From NCBI RefSeq assembly GCF_016428595.1, contig NZ_JAELVQ010000007.1:62001-126000 (forward strand): a stretch of 64,000 nucleotides of DNA, written 5' to 3'. The stretch's first letter is position 1. Each line of letters starts with the position of its first letter. This DNA comes from Snuella sedimenti (GTDB lineage Bacteria > Bacteroidota > Bacteroidia > Flavobacteriales > Flavobacteriaceae). The notes below the pieces were generated by a model. That model was not told where the DNA came from, ran no database searches, and saw nothing but the letters and a program-made list of their open reading frames with translations. Shown here in pieces: positions 33,826-42,319 of this stretch. A program made the translations under genes and the position numbers.

Positions 33826-35676
33826 ATGTGCGGTTTCCTAACAGAGTTTTGTTTTGGCAATAATGGACTTAGCGAGTCTAAGCATTTTGAGGGCCTATTG
33901 GCTTTGTCCAAACACCGTGGGCCAGATAGTACGCACGTAGTACAGGGTGTAGATTACCATATGGGGTTTAACCGTTTGGCTGTTTTAGATCTTAGTGAAA
34001 ATGGTAATCAACCTAAATATAGTCCCAGCAAACGGTACCATGTGGTGTTTAATGGTGAGATTTATAATTATAAAGAACTAGAAAAGCAGTACGGGCTTAA
34101 GTGTTTAACATCGACTTCGGATACCGAAATTTTGGTGCATTTACTGGATGTTTTAGGGGTGGCAGAAACATTGACAGTCCTCAATGGTATGTTTGCTATG
34201 GCTATTATAGATATCCAGACAAATACGTTTTATCTGGCGCGTGATTTTGCAGGCATTAAACCCTTGTTTTATGGTGTGAGTAAACAAGGCATTGTGGCAG
34301 CGTCGCAGTTTAACCAGATTTTTAAGCACGACTGGTTTAAGGCGCAATTGGAACTTAGGCCTGATGTGGTAAAGGAGTATTTTGGATTTGGGTATATGCC
34401 AGCTCCAAATACTATTTATAGGGATATATTTCAGGTTAATCCAGGAACTTATTTAAAGATTTCGGATACGGGGGCTATTTCCTCTTTTGTTTTTAAGGCG
34501 TTTTCTAAAGATGGGATGTCTCGTTTTAGTGATGCCAAAGATGAAACAGCGGATGTTATGGATGCTGTTATAGGGGATAGTGTTAGGCAGCAGTTGGTGA
34601 GTGATGTTCCTTTGGCTTGCTTTTTAAGTGGTGGGATTGATAGCCCGTTAATTGTAGCAATGGCCAAGCGGAAACAGGAATCTATTAAGGGCTATACCAT
34701 AGGGGTTAGCGAAGCCGAACTGGACGAGCGAAAAGCGGCGAGTGCTTATGCCAAGCATTTGGATTTGGAACAGCATATCCATACAATTGAAGCTAAGGAC
34801 TTGCTGGCAAGTATTGATGTGCATTTTGGGTTGCTTTCGGAGCCTTTTGGGGATTATTCGAGTGTGCCTACTTACCTTATTTCTAAAATAGCGAAACAGG
34901 GCAATACGGTAATGTTGTCGGGTGATGGGGGTGATGAATTGTTTTTTGGTTACCCGAGAATGTTGGACGTCATTAAAAAAAGATGGTGGTTTGTTATACC
35001 TTTTGGAATTAGAAAGCCTTTGGTACGGTTGTTTAATAAGTTGGGGATTATACGAACTTGGGCTCCTTATCACTATAAAAGCTTGGCGGATTTTATTAAA
35101 AGTAAACAGCAGTATGTTTTTAAGGACGACCTGGATGCTTTTTTTCCTAGTAGTGCATTTTCAAAGGAGCTTGATAGGCTTTATTGTTTTGAAAACTCCA
35201 TGAATAAAAATCGTTTGTTGCAAGGTTTGCGGTATACGGAATTTTATGGTCATTTACAGCGGGTTCTGGTAAAGGTTGATCGTATGAGCATGGCCAATAG
35301 CCTAGAGGTGCGTGTTCCTTTTTTGGGTAAGCAGGTGATTGATAGGGCTTGGCAAATGGATTCGGGTTTGGGGCGTGAGCATGCTATTTTAAAAAAGGTT
35401 TTAAGGGACGTTATGCGGCGTTATTATCCTGATACTCTAATTACTTCGGGTAAAAAGGGTTTTGCTGTGCCCATGGACCATTGGTTGCGAAATCAGTTAC
35501 GCGAGGATGTTGAAACTTTAATTTTTGATATGCCTTTTTACGCTTCGGAATTGATGGATGTTGAGGCTGTTAGGGGGTATGTTAGGCGGTTTTATGATAG
35601 GCAACATGGTTCTGCTTGGGGTGTTTGGCATGTTTATGCTTGGCAGAAATGGGCTGTGAGTGAGGGGGTTATTTAA
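33826..35676 (+). CDS. asnB: Glutamine-dependent asparagine synthase family amidotransferase
   Basis: 616 residues. Cys2 (M-C-G-F) is the glutaminase nucleophile of the class II amidotransferase domain (about 1-210: H-R-G-P-D-S, N-G-E-I-Y-N-Y, D-F-A-G-I-K-P-L). The ATP-binding synthase domain carries S-G-G-I-D-S at 268-273 and G-D-G-G-D-E-L-F-F-G-Y near 366. Family members in O-antigen loci amidate uronic acids, as proposed for WbpS-type proteins, so it may amidate a hexuronate of the polymer rather than make asparagine. A second relative without the glutaminase domain lies at 38388. Confidence 0.9.
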   Translation: MCGFLTEFCFGNNGLSESKHFEGLLALSKHRGPDSTHVVQGVDYHMGFNRLAVLDLSENGNQPKYSPSKRYHVVFNGEIYNYKELEKQYGLKCLTSTSDTEILVHLLDVLGVAETLTVLNGMFAMAIIDIQTNTFYLARDFAGIKPLFYGVSKQGIVAASQFNQIFKHDWFKAQLELRPDVVKEYFGFGYMPAPNTIYRDIFQVNPGTYLKISDTGAISSFVFKAFSKDGMSRFSDAKDETADVMDAVIGDSVRQQLVSDVPLACFLSGGIDSPLIVAMAKRKQESIKGYTIGVSEAELDERKAASAYAKHLDLEQHIHTIEAKDLLASIDVHFGLLSEPFGDYSSVPTYLISKIAKQGNTVMLSGDGGDELFFGYPRMLDVIKKRWWFVIPFGIRKPLVRLFNKLGIIRTWAPYHYKSLADFIKSKQQYVFKDDLDAFFPSSAFSKELDRLYCFENSMNKNRLLQGLRYTEFYGHLQRVLVKVDRMSMANSLEVRVPFLGKQVIDRAWQMDSGLGREHAILKKVLRDVMRRYYPDTLITSGKKGFAVPMDHWLRNQLREDVETLIFDMPFYASELMDVEAVRGYVRRFYDRQHGSAWGVWHVYAWQKWAVSEGVI

Positions 35677-35733
35677 CTCCCCTTTCTTCCGCTTTGCGGA
35701 ATTCATTCCCCTCTTTGGGAAAAGAGGGGAGCT
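35675..35733. repeat. Dispersed CTCCCCT...AGGGGAG hairpin, copy 1
   Basis: A 59-base element starting in the asparagine-synthase stop codon. Its right part, CCCCTCTTT/AAAGAGGGG, makes a strong stem that could act as a terminator or transcript-stabilising structure between genes. Related copies occur near 37029, 37163, 37778, 37912 and 45311. Confidence 0.75.
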
Positions 35734-35784
35734 GGTAGTTTTAATAAATGGTTTATCTTTAGGGCTCAAATAAAATACAAACCT

Positions 35785-36963
35785 TTGAAGATAGCAATTT
35801 ATTCGGGAGACATTCCGAGTACTACTTTTATCGAGCACTTAATAAAGGGTGTTGCTGAAACGCATGATGTACTGTTGTTTGGAACAAGGAAAGAAGCAAT
35901 TTTTTATGATAATAGGCGTATTAAAGTTTATGGTGTGTCTAAACATCGTATACTAAGATTAATACAGGTAAAATGGCGTGTATTTCTACTATTATTGCGG
36001 TATCCGAGTCGCTTTAAGCGGGCATTAAAAGAGGTTAACAAGCTAGATTCTTATTATAACAAATATAATGCCTTTTGTAAGGTAGTACCTGTATTACTGT
36101 ATTTGCCAGATGTATTTCATGTTCAGTGGGCAAAGGATCTGGAAAAGTGGTTGTTCTTGAAAACTGCTTTTGGGGTAAAGCTTATTGTGAGCTTACGAGG
36201 GGCACATATAAATTATTCCCCTATTGCTGAGCCGCAATTAGCGGATAGCTACCGTAATAATTTTCCTGAGGTTGATGGATTCCATGCCGTGAGTGCGGCT
36301 ATTGCCAGGGAGGCACAACAATATGGGGCTCCAAAAGATAGTATAGAGGTAATTCATTCCTTAGTGCCTAAAGTTACATTTGAGCAGTTTGCAACTTATA
36401 AAAAAAGAGAGGGAAATGTTGTGCGTTTAGTGTCTGTGGGACGGTTTCATTGGAAAAAAGGTTATCGTTATGCACTGGATGCTGTCAAAATGCTAAAGGA
36501 CAAAGGGCTAAGTGTTAGTTATACTATTATTTCGTCTAATAGTATCACTGAAGATATATTATTTCAGATGCATCAGTTAGATTTAAAGAATGAGGTTACT
36601 GTTTTAAATGGATTGCCCCAACAGCAACTTTTTGAAACCATGAAAACTTTTGATTGTTTATTGCTCCCAAGTTTGGAAGAAGGTATAGCCAATGTGGTAT
36701 TGGAGGCTATGGCCCTTGGTATTCCCGTGGTTTCAACCAATTGTGGTGGGATGGCAGAGGTTGTTGTTCCTAATGAAACGGGTTGGCTGGTGCCGGTTCG
36801 GGATCCTGAAACGCTTGCCGAGGCTATACAAACAGTGTGTCAAACTCCGGAAGCAGATTTGCAGCGTATAGTTTTAAATGCGCATGGGTTTGTAAAAACG
36901 CATTTTAATGCGGAAGCTGGGATTAAGCAGTTTTTAGGGTTGTATGAAAGTTTGTTTGAATAG
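35785..36963 (+). CDS. GT4 glycosyltransferase
   Basis: 392 residues. V-S-V-G-R-F-H-W-K-K-G-Y-R-Y-A-L near 216 and E-E-G-I-A-N-V-V-L-E-A-M-A-L-G-I-P-V-V-S-T near 300 are the phosphate and E-x7-E motifs of GT4. Resembles the proteins at 43280 and 46805. There is no in-frame ATG near the homologous start, so TTG at 35785 is used. It is separated from the upstream gene by a hairpin repeat. Confidence 0.88.
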   Translation: MKIAIYSGDIPSTTFIEHLIKGVAETHDVLLFGTRKEAIFYDNRRIKVYGVSKHRILRLIQVKWRVFLLLLRYPSRFKRALKEVNKLDSYYNKYNAFCKVVPVLLYLPDVFHVQWAKDLEKWLFLKTAFGVKLIVSLRGAHINYSPIAEPQLADSYRNNFPEVDGFHAVSAAIAREAQQYGAPKDSIEVIHSLVPKVTFEQFATYKKREGNVVRLVSVGRFHWKKGYRYALDAVKMLKDKGLSVSYTIISSNSITEDILFQMHQLDLKNEVTVLNGLPQQQLFETMKTFDCLLLPSLEEGIANVVLEAMALGIPVVSTNCGGMAEVVVPNETGWLVPVRDPETLAEAIQTVCQTPEADLQRIVLNAHGFVKTHFNAEAGIKQFLGLYESLFE

Positions 36964-37028
36964 ATCAAACACTCCGTACGTATTTATGAAACAGGCACTT
37001 CTCTTTGGCTTAAGAGGGAGCTGTTATG

Positions 37029-37331
37029 AACTCCCCTTTCTTCCGCTTCGCGAAATTCATTCCCCTCTTTGGGAAAAGAGGGGAGCTTTAAGTTTTTTTT
37101 CTTTTTTGCTTTGCGGAATTCGTTTTCTTTTTTGGGCAAAGGGGGGAGCTGTTAGAGGGGGGCTATTCTTTCGCTTCGCGGAATTCATTCCCCTCTTTGG
37201 GAAAAGAGGGGAGGTTTTTTAGTTTGAAATTTAAATATATCTTGTTCCTCCTTTTGGGCAAAGAGGGGCCGCTTTTTAAACATTTAATTTTAATATGTCT
37301 TGTTCCTCCCTTTGGGCAAAGGGAGGTGACT
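37029..37331. repeat. Hairpin-repeat cluster 3' of the DUF559 gene (copies 2 and 3)
   Basis: Copy 2 (37029-37087) and partial copy 3 (37163-37213) of the CTCCCCT/AGGGGAG hairpin are joined by related words (CTTTGCGGAATTCGTTTTC, TTTGGGCAAAGGGGGGAGCT) and followed by two TCTTGTTCCTCC...GGGCAAAG units. The block as a whole recurs at 37778-38158. The frame open through it on the plus strand is built from the repeats and is not a gene. Confidence 0.75.
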
Positions 37332-37709
37332 TTAGTCGGAGGGTTCCGATTTAAAATTTGAAGCAATCTCATGTAATACAGATGCCAAATACTCAAAAAC
37401 CAGTTTGTTTTCAAATCGTATGACCTCATAGCTTAAAGATTCTAAAAATATGGTTCGTTTTTGATCGTATTCTTGTGCTGTGGGATTGTTGTGGACTTCA
37501 CCATCTAATTCTATGATCAGGCGTTCTGAGGCACAATAAAAATCAACGATATAATTTCCTATACTATGTTGTTTTGTGAAACGCTTGCCTTGCAGTTGCC
37601 TTGCTTTTAAATGTTTCCAAAGAAAAGCTTCTGCAGGGGTTAGGTTATGGCGTAATTCTTTTCTATAAGCCTGAAGTTCTTTTTTGGTGTGGAGTCTTTG
37701 TTTTGACAT
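37332..37709 (-). CDS. DUF559 endonuclease-like protein (Vsr / PD-(D/E)XK fold)
   Basis: 125 residues, full family length. R-x-x-L-T-P-A-E-A-F-L-W-K-H-L-K-A-R, G-K-R-F-x-x-Q-H-S-I-G-N-Y-I-V-D-F-Y-C and I-I-E-L-D-G-E-V-H provide the Asp, Glu-x-Asp and His expected of a Vsr-like nuclease. It is the only minus-strand gene inside the polysaccharide locus. Its final codons (S-E-P-S-D-stop) are part of a dispersed repeat, and a truncated second copy follows at 38159. Such genes are common in Bacteroidota, and their role is unproven. Confidence 0.85.
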   Translation of the reverse strand: MSKQRLHTKKELQAYRKELRHNLTPAEAFLWKHLKARQLQGKRFTKQHSIGNYIVDFYCASERLIIELDGEVHNNPTAQEYDQKRTIFLESLSYEVIRFENKLVFEYLASVLHEIASNFKSEPSD

Positions 37710-37777
37710 GTTTATAAAAGTAAGAATATTTTGTAGGAATAGGATTGTTTTTTGATGCTTTTTTTGTGGGGGGAATG

Positions 37778-38158
37778 AACTCCCCTTTCTTCCGCTTCGC
37801 GAAATTCATTCCCCTCTTTGGGAAAAGAGGGGAGCTTTAAGGTTTTTTTCTTTTTTGCTTTGCGGAATTCGTTTTCTTTTTGGGGCAAAGGGGGGAGCTG
37901 TTAGAGGGGGGCTATTCTTTCGCTTCGCGAAATTCATTCCTCTCTTTTTGGAAAAAGAGGGGAGTTTTTTAAGTTTTAAATTTGAATATACCTTGTTCCT
38001 TCCTTTGGGCAAAGAGGGGCGATTTTTAAACATTTAATTTGCAAATGTCTTGTTCCTTGCCTTAGGCAAAGAGGGGAGCTATTGGAGAAATCTACGGGGT
38101 TTTTTAGTCTGAAATTTAAATATATCTTGTTCCTCCCTTTGGGCAAAGGGAGGTGACT
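37778..38158. repeat. Second copy of the DUF559-associated repeat block (hairpin copies 4 and 5)
   Basis: Matches 37029-37331 in order and spacing (hairpins at 37778-37836 and 37912-37964, then TTGTTCC...GGGCAAAG units), but carries an extra unit around 38050-38110. With the truncated DUF559 sequence that follows, it makes a direct duplication offset by about 750 bases. Confidence 0.75.
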
Positions 38159-38316
38159 TTAGTCGGAGGGTTCCGATTTAAAATTTGAGACAATCTCATG
38201 TAATACAGACGCCAAATGTTTAAAGACCAGTTTGTTTTCAAATCGTATGACCTCATAGCTTAAAGATTCTAAAAATCTGGTTCGTTTTCGATCGTATTCC
38301 TGAGCTGCAGGATTGT
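38159..38316 (-). pseudogene. Truncated DUF559 gene copy
   Basis: Encodes only the last roughly 52 residues of a DUF559 protein (from N-x-P-A-A-Q-E-Y-D-R-K-R-T to S-E-P-S-D), nearly identical to the end of the gene at 37332-37709. The N-terminal part with the nuclease motifs is missing; similarity stops about 70 bases before the start of the gene at 38388. Confidence 0.85.
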
Positions 38317-38387
38317 TATTTTTGTTTGTGCTGTATGCTTGATAGGTTTCTTGCAATAACTTAAAGTTGTATATTCGTAAGCATTAA

Positions 38388-39785
38388 ATGAAAACAATAA
38401 CCATCCCTATAATCCCAACGAATCAAACCTTTGCTAAGGTACATGGTCCTCATGAATTACATTTGGAGGCTATTTGTGTGTTTGCTGCTATTGGTTTTTT
38501 CCTGGACGGGGATACGTATTGGAAAGACCAGGTGGTACTACGACCGGCATCAAAGCATACCCTGGATACGGAAGGCAAACTTCTAAGGTCGGAACCTTAT
38601 TTTAAATGGCATCATTCACCAAAGACCATGTCTTTTGATACGGCTTTGGAAGGTTACATGAGCTTGTTTGAACAGATTATAGCTGATCAGACAGAAGGGA
38701 AGCAAATTATTTTGCCCTTGTCGGGTGGATTGGATAGCAGGACACAGGCGGTGGCGTTGCAGGGTAGAAAGGATTGTGTTTTTGCCTATAGTTATGCTTT
38801 TGAAAATGGGTATGCTGAAACCAAAATTGCAAGGCAGGTGGCTAAAATTTGTGGTTTCGAGTTTCGTGATTATGTCGTCCCAAAGGGCTATTTGTGGTCG
38901 GTTATAGATGATTTGTCTAAAATTAATGGCTGCTATTCTGATTTTACCAGTCCGAGACAGATGGCTGTGGTTAATAGTTTAAAAGATAAAGGAGACGTTT
39001 TTTCTTTAGGGCACTGGGGCGATGTATTATTTGACTCTATGGGCTTGCCAAAGTTGTCAAAAAGTGAACAGGTTGATGTCCTGATGGGGAAGCTTTTAAA
39101 GCGCGGTGGATTGGAGTTGGCACAAACCCTATGGGAACTTTGGGGATTACAGGGGCATTTTACGGATTACTTCAGGTCTAGAATTACAGATTTGTTATCC
39201 AATATTGATATTGAGGATACGAACGCTAAATTGCGGGCTTTTAAAAGTATGTATTGGGCTCCGCGTTGGACTTCGGTAAACTTGGCTGTTTTTGAAGCCA
39301 ATAAGGCCATAAGCCTTCCGTATTACGACAACCGTATGTGTGAATTTATTTGTGCCTTACCTGAGAAATATTTAAAAGGGCGTAAACTACAAATAGCTTA
39401 CATTAAACGTAAAGCTCCAGAATTGGCTAAAATTACCTGGCAGGATCAGCGTCCGTTTCATCTGTATAATTATCATTTAAATAGGTTACCGTATAACTTG
39501 CCTTATCGTGCATTAAATAAGATACGGCGTACAATTAAAATGTCTGTAGGTGTGCCTTATATTCAGCGTAACTGGGAACTTCAATTTTTAGGGAAACCAA
39601 ACCAAGCGCATTTATTAAATCGGATGGAATCACCTCGCTTTTATGATCTTGTTCCAAAGGCGATAGTTCGGCAGTATACCCATAAGTTTTATAATGAAAA
39701 TGCTTTACAATATGCGCATTCTATAAATATGTTGTTGGTGTTGTCTCAGTTTTATAAAAATCAAGTGCATGGGGAAGCGTATTAA
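38388..39785 (+). CDS. Asparagine-synthase-like protein lacking the glutaminase domain
   Basis: 465 residues. The synthase ATP-pyrophosphatase loop S-G-G-L-D-S-R is at about 111-117, but no Cys2 glutaminase domain precedes it; the N-terminal 100 residues are instead a beta-rich segment with P-Y-F-K-W-H. A later P-Y-Y-D-N-R-M-C-E-F block matches the C-terminal helical half of the family. It would need free ammonia or a partner glutaminase, or may join an amine to a carboxylate, as in asparagine-synthase-like proteins of polysaccharide and lasso-peptide clusters. The next gene overlaps it by 17 bases. Confidence 0.85.
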   Translation: MKTITIPIIPTNQTFAKVHGPHELHLEAICVFAAIGFFLDGDTYWKDQVVLRPASKHTLDTEGKLLRSEPYFKWHHSPKTMSFDTALEGYMSLFEQIIADQTEGKQIILPLSGGLDSRTQAVALQGRKDCVFAYSYAFENGYAETKIARQVAKICGFEFRDYVVPKGYLWSVIDDLSKINGCYSDFTSPRQMAVVNSLKDKGDVFSLGHWGDVLFDSMGLPKLSKSEQVDVLMGKLLKRGGLELAQTLWELWGLQGHFTDYFRSRITDLLSNIDIEDTNAKLRAFKSMYWAPRWTSVNLAVFEANKAISLPYYDNRMCEFICALPEKYLKGRKLQIAYIKRKAPELAKITWQDQRPFHLYNYHLNRLPYNLPYRALNKIRRTIKMSVGVPYIQRNWELQFLGKPNQAHLLNRMESPRFYDLVPKAIVRQYTHKFYNENALQYAHSINMLLVLSQFYKNQVHGEAY

Positions 39786-40875
39786 GATATTGTTTACTAT
39801 TCCCAATTTTGATACGGCGGGAAGCGGTAAATCTGTTTATGATATGGTAAGTGGTCTGGATAAAACAGTCTTTAACCCTGAAGTTTGCTGTTTTCATGAT
39901 AAGGGAGAACTATTTGAAGAAATGGAGAAATTAAATGTAAAAATTCATGTTTTCAAGTTTGCCCGGCCGTATCGCCCTTTTTTTAGTTTGCCGTTTCGTA
40001 TCCTAAAGATCGCCCGTTTTTTTAAGCAGCATCAATTTGACCTAATTCATTCCTGGCATTGGAGCTCGGATATAACCGAACCCTTAGCTGCCAAGATAGC
40101 AGGTATTCCTTACGTATATACCAAAAAAGCCATGGGATGGGGCAATAAGGCCTGGCGGTGGAAGTCAAGATTAAGTACTAAGATAGTATCCGTAAACGAA
40201 GAAATACCTGAAAGTTTTTTTCATAACATGCTTGATAAAGTTAAAATAATTCCTCTTTGTGTTGATGTAAGAAGGTTTAGTCCTTTACATAAAAGTTATT
40301 CAACTCCTCAAGGGATTAAGTTTGATAAAAATGATTTTGTCATTGTTTCAGTTGCAAATTTAGCTCCGGTCAAAGGGATTGAAATATTAATTGAAGCTGT
40401 TTTGAAACTGGAAGATGAAAATATTAAGGTACTTATTGTTGGGGACGATAATAATGATTATGGTGAAAAATTACATCGTGATTATGGGGGGCTAGAAAAT
40501 ATATATTTTTTGGGAAAACATTTAGATGTAAGGCCTTTTTTGGCATTAGCGGATATATTCATTATTCCAACAAAAGATGAAGGAAGAAGAGAAGGTTTAC
40601 CTATTGCACCTATGGAGGCAATGGCTTGTCAAAGAATCGTATTAGGCTCAAGTATTACAGGGATTAGGGAAGTTCTTAAAGAATTTCCAGATTGTTTGTT
40701 TGAACCTGGAAACATTAAAGATTTAATGGGGAAAATTAATGAAATTAAAAACATGCCTATTTCTACAAGGGTAATATTGGCTAATGCTATGAGGCATTAT
40801 GTCGAAAATAATTTGAATATAGATGTTTTTATTAAAGAGCATGAAGTATTATATAAAAAGCTATTAAAACTATAG
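39769..40875 (+). CDS. GT4 glycosyltransferase
   Basis: 368 residues. An S-G-K-S-V-Y-D-M-V N-terminal glycine loop, S-V-A-N-L-A-P-V-K-G near 193 and R-R-E-G-L-P-I-A-P-M-E-A-M-A-C near 272 are the GT4 motifs. The first half (to about 40250) has mixed base composition, the second half is far more AT-rich, suggesting an in-gene recombination boundary between the acceptor and donor domains. Confidence 0.9.
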   Translation: MGKRIKILFTIPNFDTAGSGKSVYDMVSGLDKTVFNPEVCCFHDKGELFEEMEKLNVKIHVFKFARPYRPFFSLPFRILKIARFFKQHQFDLIHSWHWSSDITEPLAAKIAGIPYVYTKKAMGWGNKAWRWKSRLSTKIVSVNEEIPESFFHNMLDKVKIIPLCVDVRRFSPLHKSYSTPQGIKFDKNDFVIVSVANLAPVKGIEILIEAVLKLEDENIKVLIVGDDNNDYGEKLHRDYGGLENIYFLGKHLDVRPFLALADIFIIPTKDEGRREGLPIAPMEAMACQRIVLGSSITGIREVLKEFPDCLFEPGNIKDLMGKINEIKNMPISTRVILANAMRHYVENNLNIDVFIKEHEVLYKKLLKL

Positions 40876-40879
40876 ATGC

Positions 40880-42316
40880 ATGCTGTTTAATTCTTTAGAT
40901 TTTGCCCTTTTTTTACCTGTTGTTTTTTTGCTGTATTGGTTTACTGTTCAGCGGCATTTAAAAGTACAAAATGTCTTAATAGTTGTTGCCAGTTACGTGT
41001 TTTATGGTTGGTGGGACTGGCGTTTTTTAGGGCTTATAGCCTTTAGCACTATTGTTGATTATACCATTGGTTTGTTGTTAGCAAAACAATCAAGTCCTGT
41101 AAAACGGAAAGGACTATTGTGGGCAAGTATTATTATAAATATTGGTTTGCTTGGGGTTTTTAAATACTACAATTTCTTTGTGGCTAATTTTACAGAAGCC
41201 TTTTCGTTTTTGGGGTCGAAAATACAAGGAAATACCCTGAACATTATCTTACCGGTAGGGATTAGCTTTTATACTTTTCAAACCTTGAGCTATACTATTG
41301 ATGTGTACCGGGGTAAGCTTCAGTCTACTAAAGATTTTATTGCTTTTGCAGCTTTTGTGGGTTTTTTTCCGCAGTTGGTGGCTGGGCCAATCGAACGGGC
41401 TACGCATTTATTACCTCAATTTTTTAAGCAACGCCGGTTTAATTATAGCAAAGCTGTTGATGGTTTGCGTCAAATATTATGGGGGTTGTTTAAAAAAGTG
41501 GTGATAGCCGATAATTGTGCGCAGTTTGCAAATCTTATTTTTGATAATTATACAGATTATTCGGGAAGTACCTTGTTGTTGGGGGCTGTATTTTTTGCTT
41601 TTCAGATTTATGGTGATTTTTCAGGTTATTCTGATATTGCTATTGGAACCTCTCGATTGTTTGGATTTGAACTGAAACAGAATTTCGCATTTCCTTATTT
41701 TTCCAGAGACATTGCTGAATTCTGGAGGCGATGGCATATTTCCTTATCTACGTGGTTTCGTGATTATATTTACATTCCGTTGGGAGGTTCTAGGGGAGCT
41801 GTATGGTTACAAATACGTAACGTATTTGTTATATTTTTAATTAGTGGTTTTTGGCATGGTGCTAATTGGACTTTTATAGTTTGGGGGTTTTTAAATGCAC
41901 TCTATTTTTTGCCCTTGCTACTTTTAAAAAAGAACCGAGTACATACTAATGTTATAGCAGGTCATAGCAAATTTCCAAGCTTAAAGGAGTTTAGTATGAT
42001 GCTTGTAACATTTACTATTACCACATTTGCCTGGATCTTTTTTAGAGCTGAGACGGTCGTACAGGCTTTTGATTATGTTTTGCGTTTGTTTAATCTGTCG
42101 TTGTTTTCAATGCCAGAGGTGCGTCCACGGTTTTTAATTGTTTTGATAGCTTTTTTTGTGCTTGTTGAATGGTGTGGGAGACACCAGTTATATGCTATTG
42201 AAAGGCTTTGGTTAAGGTATCCCAGAGGTATGCGTTGGACTATTTATTACGCGATTGTCATGGTTATATTTTTGTATGGAGGAAAGGAACAAGAGTTTAT
42301 TTATTTTCAGTTTTAA
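40880..42316 (+). CDS. MBOAT O-acyltransferase (AlgI/DltB-like)
   Basis: 478 residues with about ten to twelve membrane helices. P-V-G-I-S-F-Y-T-F-Q-T-L-S-Y, F-P-Q-L-V-A-G-P-I-E-R, F-W-R-R-W-H-I-S-L-S-T-W-F-R-D-Y and G-F-W-H-G-A-N-W-T, with catalytic His about 326, are the AlgI-type blocks. It would pass an acyl group (usually acetyl) from a cytoplasmic donor across the inner membrane to the glycan. The following SGNH-like gene is the expected partner. Confidence 0.93.
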   Translation: MLFNSLDFALFLPVVFLLYWFTVQRHLKVQNVLIVVASYVFYGWWDWRFLGLIAFSTIVDYTIGLLLAKQSSPVKRKGLLWASIIINIGLLGVFKYYNFFVANFTEAFSFLGSKIQGNTLNIILPVGISFYTFQTLSYTIDVYRGKLQSTKDFIAFAAFVGFFPQLVAGPIERATHLLPQFFKQRRFNYSKAVDGLRQILWGLFKKVVIADNCAQFANLIFDNYTDYSGSTLLLGAVFFAFQIYGDFSGYSDIAIGTSRLFGFELKQNFAFPYFSRDIAEFWRRWHISLSTWFRDYIYIPLGGSRGAVWLQIRNVFVIFLISGFWHGANWTFIVWGFLNALYFLPLLLLKKNRVHTNVIAGHSKFPSLKEFSMMLVTFTITTFAWIFFRAETVVQAFDYVLRLFNLSLFSMPEVRPRFLIVLIAFFVLVEWCGRHQLYAIERLWLRYPRGMRWTIYYAIVMVIFLYGGKEQEFIYFQF

Positions 42317-42319
42317 GTC

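Noticed and set aside
34648-35073. 141-codon minus-strand gene inside asnB
   Set aside because: Antisense to the ATP-binding domain of the asparagine synthase family gene, which is complete and motif-rich.
36944-37222. 92-codon plus-strand gene between the transferase and DUF559 genes
   Set aside because: It is composed of the hairpin repeat words read in one frame and overlaps the end of the real transferase gene.
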